From Icerya purchasi (lineage: Eukaryota > Arthropoda > Insecta > Hemiptera > Monophlebidae), in NCBI GenBank assembly GCA_039619475.1, contig CM077116.1:201709117-201773116 (forward strand): a stretch of 64,000 nt of DNA. Reading direction: 5' to 3'. Shown piece by piece: positions 57,901-64,000 of this stretch (position 1 is the first letter of the stretch; each line of letters starts with the position of its first letter). Below the pieces are notes generated by a model, which searched no databases, had not been told where the DNA came from, and saw nothing but the letters and a program-made list of their open reading frames with translations. The translations under genes and the position numbers were made by a program.

Positions 57901-60090
57901 TTGTTGACGAAAGTGCTAATATGAGTCGTATACCGAATTTCTTATTAGTGATTTATTCGGTTCAAAGGTGAAACGTGCGATTCGGCAAAAAGCTGGCAAC
58001 ATTTAAAGACGCACTTAACGTTCCGGACACGTTTTAACGGTTCTTCGTCGTATTCGAAGCGTCAAGAACACCTTTTTAAACTTTGAAGTAATTTCTTTTC
58101 TAAAAATTACCAAGTTGAAATTCGCCGTCTCCATCACTGCCCGCTCTCTATATCTACGGAAGATTTACCATTATTTCGAACCTTCCTAGGCCGTTTAAAT
58201 TCACATCCACACTTACTATTATTATTATCATCATCATTATCACTATCATTATTATTACTATAATTTCCCCAGCAGCAATTTCGGCCTTTACATCCTTTCC
58301 GTTTAGGCATTTTCCCCTCGTATTCCGGCAATTCCTTTAGATTTACCGCAACACGTTTATCGCAAACGAAAACGATCTCCTAGCATTGTTACATTTCTGC
58401 ATGACTATATAATTTTCATTTTCTTCATTTGCGTTTTTTTTTGTCGTTCTTGTGAGCTGTTTGAAACGGGCTTTCTAAAACTCGGTCTAAAAATACATAC
58501 TCGCATAGTCTTGTTACTAGGGCAAAAGATTACAATATTAGAAAGTACAAAGGACATCTAAAGTCACGCGCGTCAAAGCTTAATAGTACCATGCTGCAGT
58601 GAGACGACCGCCAGATAAAATCGGACAACAGACAGAAGTGAGTAAATCGGTTGATACAATGATCTCACCTTGAATTTGAAGATGCTCCGAGTTAACTCGC
58701 TTCACTTATTATTACATTATTAGAAGTTACCGACGGCTTCGCCCGTATAATTATTTTTTTTAATACGCATTCTATGTATCTGCTAGATATACATTGGAAC
58801 AGAACATTCACACACAAATTATACATAAAAAATTTTTCGCAAATCACAGACACTACAGTTTTATTTCATTAGCATAGATTACCGATGTTGAGAACTAGTG
58901 GCGCCGCCAAAGAGGAAGTGCTAACTGTTCGTAACTTACGGTCTTCAGAGGAAAAGTGGCGAAAGGGAGTACAAAGAGTTGACTGTTGAGTAGCTTCGGT
59001 AGCTTGGACACTATCGCAACCTTTTCTGAACCATTTAAAAAGTATTCTCAACATTTAAAAAACAAATAAATAATTAAAGGAATTCATTTGAATCATTCGA
59101 TATACATTCTTTACGCCTAGCGACAATATTAAGCTAGCGAATTCCCATTTTAGCAAAATTGTACACAATGAATTATTTCGACTGTCATTAAAGAAATCGG
59201 CAAAAAAAGCACGCAATTACAAACTTTTACAGCTTTCGTAAATTAACAAAAACCGTAATAGCTGCGATTATTTTTTAATGAACGCAACAACAATTTTACA
59301 TTCAACTTTTGATATTTTACAGAGTAACTAGAAGTTGTTGATCAAGGTCCCTCAGATACACGATTGTTTATCGTCTTTTTTTTTTTTTATTGAAACCAAA
59401 CTTGAAATAGACCAGCTACCGAACACGGCGGCAAAACTTTAAAGCCTTCTTCTCGGAAATTCCAGAATGGACTTTTCAGCCGGAATTCGAGAAAACATCT
59501 TACTGAACTTTTGAGAATTTCAGTTTTTATAGCGTTTCCTATCCTAATATAAATTCCTGCGTGAATCGTAAGAAATACATACCGTACAATTTTCAATCGG
59601 GAAACTGCATTCCTAATCGAATCGCACTGTTATTGCTCACATTTTCGTTTCGACTCTAATAAATATCCGAACTGTTTTTCTGATTTTCATTACTGATCCT
59701 TAAGAACATTTGAACTGACTCCGTTTGCCACAGGTTAATTGCTTGCTTAATAACGGGTTTGTAACGGTCGAAAAAATCGATTTTTTTGTTGTTTTTTTTT
59801 TTGTTTTTATTATTGCGTAGTTTTTAAGTGCGTTATCTTAAGAATACTGCCACCAAATTTCATAATGATCGGAGCATTAGATCCGAAGTTACAGCTATTT
59901 ATAGCGCGTCATCTCAAGTAGCGCGCCTAGCTGCGCTGAGTGATGCTGCTGTGATTCGATTTTATTAAATTGTAAACGGTACGTCGACTTGCGCCGCTCT
60001 TTTTTGCGTCTTTCGAAATTTATGAAAACTATGGAGCAGCTGTGTATACACTCTGGAATATTCAACATCAAGCATACTTCTAGCGGTTAT
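54952..60090. other. Unassigned stretch
   Basis: CpG-richer up to about 55480 with a C-run at 55466-55477, then AT-rich. A (TTTATCTA)-type repeat lies at 57553-57619. At about 58718-58755, minus strand, TACGGGCGAAGCCGTCGGTA resembles the GC-rich hairpin near the 3' end of many insect dispersed repeats. No protein domain recognised. Confidence 0.35.
57553..57619. repeat. TTTA/TCTA tetranucleotide repeat
   Basis: About 16 units of TTTA or TCTA in irregular order. Confidence 0.9.
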
Positions 60091-60356
60091 GATTGGCGCA
60101 CCAAGGATTTGTCCCTGGAGGGGCTAAAAGAGTAGCATATGGGAAAATGTAAAGGAGAAGATTGGATTATATATCTCTCTCTTCTCTCATTTATATATTT
60201 ATTTTTGTGTAAAATGTATCATTTAAAAACGCTTTATATATTTATCAAATATTAATTTTTACTGTCAAAAATTTTGCCATTATTAACAGTGTCCGTTTAT
60301 TCACCCTGCCCGGGGGGAACTACAGCCCCGTAGTACACCTCTTGGATGCGCCAATG
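60091..60356. mobile_element. hAT-type MITE, 266 bp
   Basis: ATTGGCGCACCAAGG at the left end and the reverse complement ATTGGCGCATCCAAG of the right end form inverted repeats of about 15 bp with one indel. The flanks GCGGTTAT (60083-60090) and GCGGTTGT (60357-60364) match at 7 of 8, in keeping with the 8-bp target duplication of hAT transposases. GC-rich ends and an AT-rich centre without open frame are typical of a MITE. Confidence 0.7.
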
Positions 60357-60364
60357 GCGGTTGT

Positions 60365-61096
60365 ATATATATGTACATTCAGACGTGTAACATCAAAGCG
60401 ACAGTTTCTTTAAATTCGCTCGTAGGAACATCAAATTTTTTTTGATACTATAAATACGTCCAATGAGTATTTACAGAATTTCGCAAAAGGACAGACAAAA
60501 ACGAAGAAAACAACATTCCGAAAAGAGAGACCAGCCAGAGTAGTTTTAGTTTCGAAAAAAACTAAAGGTTGGCCATGATGTCACCGTGCCGCCGATAGAT
60601 AATTTTATCGTTCTAAATTTTATTTCGGTTTTTACGATAATTTCGCAGTTAGTGTAAAGAGTGTAATAGTGATATTAAATTGCCACCAACCGATACAGGT
60701 GAGCTTTAAAGTAGCAGTTATGAGCAGCAACAACTGCGAGCAGCGCAATATTCCTTCGTGCAAGTCTATTCTCATCTGAAATAAACCTGAAACACTTTAA
60801 TATCAGAATCGTGTTTTATTGAAAATACCTTTACGGTTCACACGATTACTAAAAAAGCTATCAATCCGATCAATACCAAATGTGTACTACTTATTTATAA
60901 CAATAATAGCTAGAGTCACTAGCCGAAGGGTTTTTAATTTTTTAATTCTTTTTTAGAGCAAAAAAACAAAAAAAAAAAACAAAAATTTAACACCCTGAAA
61001 AAATGAACTTTTTCTTTAAAAACCGTCACCATTTTTTTTTTTTTAAATTAAAATTTTGACAATCTTTTGTTTATCTACTAGACAATACACAATATA
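60365..61096. other. Unassigned stretch between MITE and mariner
   Basis: Poly-A/T runs and no recognised feature. Confidence 0.4.
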
Positions 61097-62414
61097 CTAA
61101 CAAAATTTTTTTGAAATTCGGATTTCAGATATGAATGAAAACAACATATTTTTATGAAAACAGCGCTTTATTTCTCAACATAGTCTCCCATTTAGGCTCA
61201 CACATTTGCTCCATCGCTCGGAAAGTTTATTAATACCGCGACCTTCTAGGTTATTTCTTCAGGAAGGTCTCGAAAATATTCATCAACACCGACACGATCA
61301 CCTCACTATCATTTGCAAATATTTTTCCTCCGAGCCATTTTTTCAAATTGGGGAATAGATGATAGTCGCACGATGCCAAATCTCGCAAATAGGGTGGGGA
61401 TGCGGAAGTAATTTGAACCTTAATTCGTTTATGTTTGCCATCGCGACCACAGAGGTGTGAACAGGCGCATTGTCTTGATAAAAAAGGACTATCTTTACCA
61501 AATGTGAACGTTTTTTTTTTTTTTTTTTTTTTTTTATTTCTTCGCTTAAACATTGATCGCCGTGTAATATGCTCCGTTTATTGTTTTACCTTTTTCAAGG
61601 TAGTCGATGAAGATAATTCCGCGTGCATCCCAGAAAACCATCGTCATGACTTTGTTGAAGGACAAAATCGCCTTTGCTTTCTTCGGAGCTGCTTGACCTT
61701 TCTCAATCCATATTGATTAGACTGTTCTTTGGACTCTGGAGTACATACAGTGGTGAACCCAAGTTTTATCAACAGTGATGAATCGACACAAAAATTCGGC
61801 TCTATTGCGATTAAAGTACCGAAGGTTTTGGAGTTGAGATGGCTTTTAGACGCTCTTTTAGCTCAGGTGTGAGAGAAACGCGGCACCGATCTTGCGCAAA
61901 GCTTGTTCATGCCCAAAACTACCTGTAAAATATGGTACACTCGTTCAGACGATATGCCCACACCTTCAACTAATTAATTTTGACGCGCCGATCCTCCAGC
62001 ACCATTCTGTGTATTTTTTCGACGATTGCTGGAGTCGTTGCTTCTATCGGGCATCCACTGCGTGGCTCCATCCTCTGTGCTCGTTCGATCCGTCTTAAAT
62101 TCAGCAACGCAGCGTTTTGCTTTTTGAAAGAGAAGACTACCCTTTAACGTCGAGCTCAGATGGTATTTGTGTTGCATTTAAACCTTTTAAATAAAAATTG
62201 ATATTTAATCACAACTCGTATTTCGTTTTTTTTTTCCATTTTTTATGTAACACGCGACTTCTCTACTTGAAACTTCCATAAAACTGGTAATACGTTTTCA
62301 AACAAGCCGATTCAATGACGCTGTGAAGGATGGAACTGCGCAACGCGCTTGATGAATTAACGCTCTAGCAGCGCTATTTCTCGGCGAGACCCGGAACTTT
62401 TCAAACCAACCTCG
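61097..62414 (-). mobile_element. mariner transposon, near full length, degenerate
   Basis: About 1.32 kb, the usual mariner size. The right end reads, on the minus strand, TA then CGAGGTTGGTTTGAAAAG, a mariner-like terminal repeat, with TA at 62415-62416. The left end is eroded but TTTGAAATTCGG (about 61110-61122) may be its remains, preceded by TA at 61095-61096. On the minus strand the transposase shows a helix-turn-helix (EGVGISSERVYHILQ), first catalytic box TVDKTWVHH, VFWDARGIIFIDYLEK-like segment, second box FYQDNAPVHTS, third box LASCDYHLFPNLKKWLGGK and the end INKLSERWSKCVSLNG. The two boxes are separated by 34 residues, the DD34D spacing. Stops, frameshifts and an A-run of about 30 (61509-61538) break it. 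Confidence 0.9.
61175..62080 (-). pseudogene. mariner (DD34D) transposase pseudogene
   Basis: Encoded inside the element at 61097-62414. In life this enzyme cuts and pastes its own transposon at TA sites. The longest surviving frame is 61251-61553 (100 codons), a poly-Lys artefact joined to out-of-frame sequence and then the true C-terminal third-box region. The Glu of the usual V-D-E-T-W first box is Lys here. At least three frameshifts and several stops exist, so no product is expected. Subfamily is uncertain; the FWDARGIIF...K segment is closest to what I recall of irritans/mellifera-type enzymes. Confidence 0.85.
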
Positions 62415-62416
62415 TA

Positions 62417-64000
62417 AAAGGTTCTCGAGATATCATGTCCACCGCGAGTGATGCCCAAAAAAAGACACTCCTGGAAAACAGCTCTAGTTCCGCTATTTTC
62501 AAATAGTTTTCTATAAAAAAAAATTGAACATGTTGTTAACAGTTTTTAAAGAAATATTTATTATGCTGTCCAAAAAAAAATCGAGAAAATGTCGTCATTT
62601 CGCCCACTACAACCCCTTAAACGCGTACAGTTTATCCGAGGGCGTTAATAAATTCGAGTTTTTTTTCTCGTTAAAATACATTAGCTAATACGGCATTATA
62701 CTTTCGTAACACATACATGCTTCAGAATATTGTGTTTACGTATGAAATAGTACATTTAGATCTTTCTTAATTTAAGAGACACACTCGATCCTATGGATGA
62801 GAATTTACACACTAGTTCGCAGGTATTTCCTATGGCGGAATCTTGAAAATAAAAAAGAGCAAAAATGTCGCTTTGACCGCGGCAGAAAAAAAACTGAAAA
62901 TCTCGTTTAAAAAAAAAAACGGTATCATCAAATTTCTAATCGATACCATTTCCACTGTTCATATGGGACAAAAAAAAAAAAAAGAAAGAAAAATACTCAC
63001 GGACCAGAGTCAGAAGAGCGCTCACAAAATACCGTGCGCTTTACAGATTTATATTTTTCTAGTTTTTTAAGATACGTGATGATCGAAAAGAAGAAAAAAA
63101 ACAAAAAACGAAAATTCCTATCAATCTTTCGACGGGCTCTAGTCTCGTAATTTACATTGCGCATTGCGCTATCGAAACAGAGTATGGAAATAACAACGGA
63201 AGATGGCCAGGAGGCAGTTTGAAAATTGACATAATAACGCGAAGAAAAAGCGAAAAAATAAACTGCGAGCGATGTTTCGGCGATGAGCAGAGAGCGAGCA
63301 TAAATACGGTCGACAACGGGAAAAACTGCAATATGGCCATCGATCGCCGCAGAAGGCCGTAATTTCCCCGGTGATAACATGCGTTGCAAATGAAATATGG
63401 CGAAGAACGTCATTTCGCAAGTACCGGATGCCGCCCTAGCGGCCAGTTTCTGGCGCAAGAAAAATCGCCAACATTTCAAGCATCACGGAAAAATTATTAT
63501 TATCACGAAAATTGCTATCTTTCGTTCGCCGGCAGCTTGCAACGTTGACCAGGTAACGTTTTACAAGTTTGCTAAGAGTTCGAAACAAATTACAGTCAGC
63601 CCCATAGCCCGACTCAGACCATAAATTGTAACACGGCGAAATTGTATGCAGTGACGTGTAATGTCAAACGGTAGCGCGTAAAACTAATGCTCTTAAATTA
63701 CCACGGCTCCAAACAAGACCGAGCCTGCTCCAAACAAGACCGAGCCTGCTCCTCTCTATATAGCACATACGTATATATTTTAATGTTAGCCGACGATGAG
63801 TTATGTTATCGGAGTGCGCAAACAAAGCATTCCCTACTTATTAAACACCGTCTATTGAAAACAGAATAATAAAAACATCCCTTTATTAAACCGGTATTTT
63901 TTAATACGCGTTTAAATGTGTGTGTGTTTTTTTTTACGGATCGCAGCTGTGCCGTTTTCGACGATTTCACCCCCCACACTAGAGTTCTGGCGAATTATTG
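62417..64000. other. Unassigned stretch to the window end
   Basis: No domain recognised; overlapping motif-free open frames on both strands at 62997-63624. A 21-bp direct duplication (GCTCCAAACAAGACCGAGCC-T) lies at about 63707-63748. Confidence 0.4.

Noticed and set aside
1..64000. CRISPR array, bacterial operon or prophage
   Set aside because: There are no regularly spaced direct repeats, and the LINE, SINE and mariner content shows eukaryotic nuclear DNA.

Overview
This window looks like nuclear DNA of an arthropod, most probably an insect with a large, AT-rich, repeat-rich genome. The clues are many poly-A/poly-T tails and (TA)n runs, 5'-truncated non-LTR retrotransposons of several clades, decayed mariner elements, tRNA-derived SINE pieces, foldback and hAT-type MITEs, and no dense open reading frames, operons or Shine-Dalgarno-type signals. 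The species cannot be fixed from sequence alone. I found no intact host protein-coding gene. Long open frames are scarce, and nearly all recognisable coding sequence belongs to dead transposable elements, so the window reads as intergenic or intronic.

Layout: 1-5.4 kb holds a 3' fragment of an RNase H-bearing LINE with an internal 255-bp duplication, a gypsy-like LTR with a duplicated tRNA-Lys primer-binding-site module, and a possible hAT-type element with a second LINE fragment nested in it. 7.5 kb has an in-frame 18-bp minisatellite. 9.4 kb has a tRNA-related retroposed fragment. 11.6-14.2 kb is a pile-up of two palindromic foldback elements, a dispersed repeat and the 3' half of a reverse transcriptase on the minus strand. 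16.7-18.5 kb has two more LINE fragments on the plus strand. 20.6-21.1 kb is a diverged tandem duplication. 23.1-23.9 kb has two tRNA-derived SINE pieces. 24.1-25.7 kb is a 1.6-kb element with 23-bp inverted ends that carries what looks like the C-terminus of a Mutator-like transposase.

25.7-42.2 kb is mostly featureless AT-rich DNA, apart from a third copy of the RNase H LINE (30.3 kb) and a CpG-rich block at 36.4-37.8 kb that ends in a good 5' splice site, the best candidate for a host promoter or first exon. 42.2-44.3 kb is a Jockey-type LINE with a 13-bp target-site duplication and its catalytic core deleted, next to a relative of the 12.5-kb foldback element. 44.7-60 kb is mostly unassigned, with a mariner scrap at 50.2 kb and a strong hairpin at 54.8 kb. 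60.1 kb has a hAT-type MITE with an 8-bp duplication, and 61.1-62.4 kb a nearly full-length but broken mariner.

The genes do not form a pathway. The window records repeated transposition, truncation and nesting. The three most unusual objects are the duplicated primer-binding-site array (1.9-3.0 kb), the Mutator-like element (24.1-25.7 kb) and the foldback family (12.5 and 44.4 kb).
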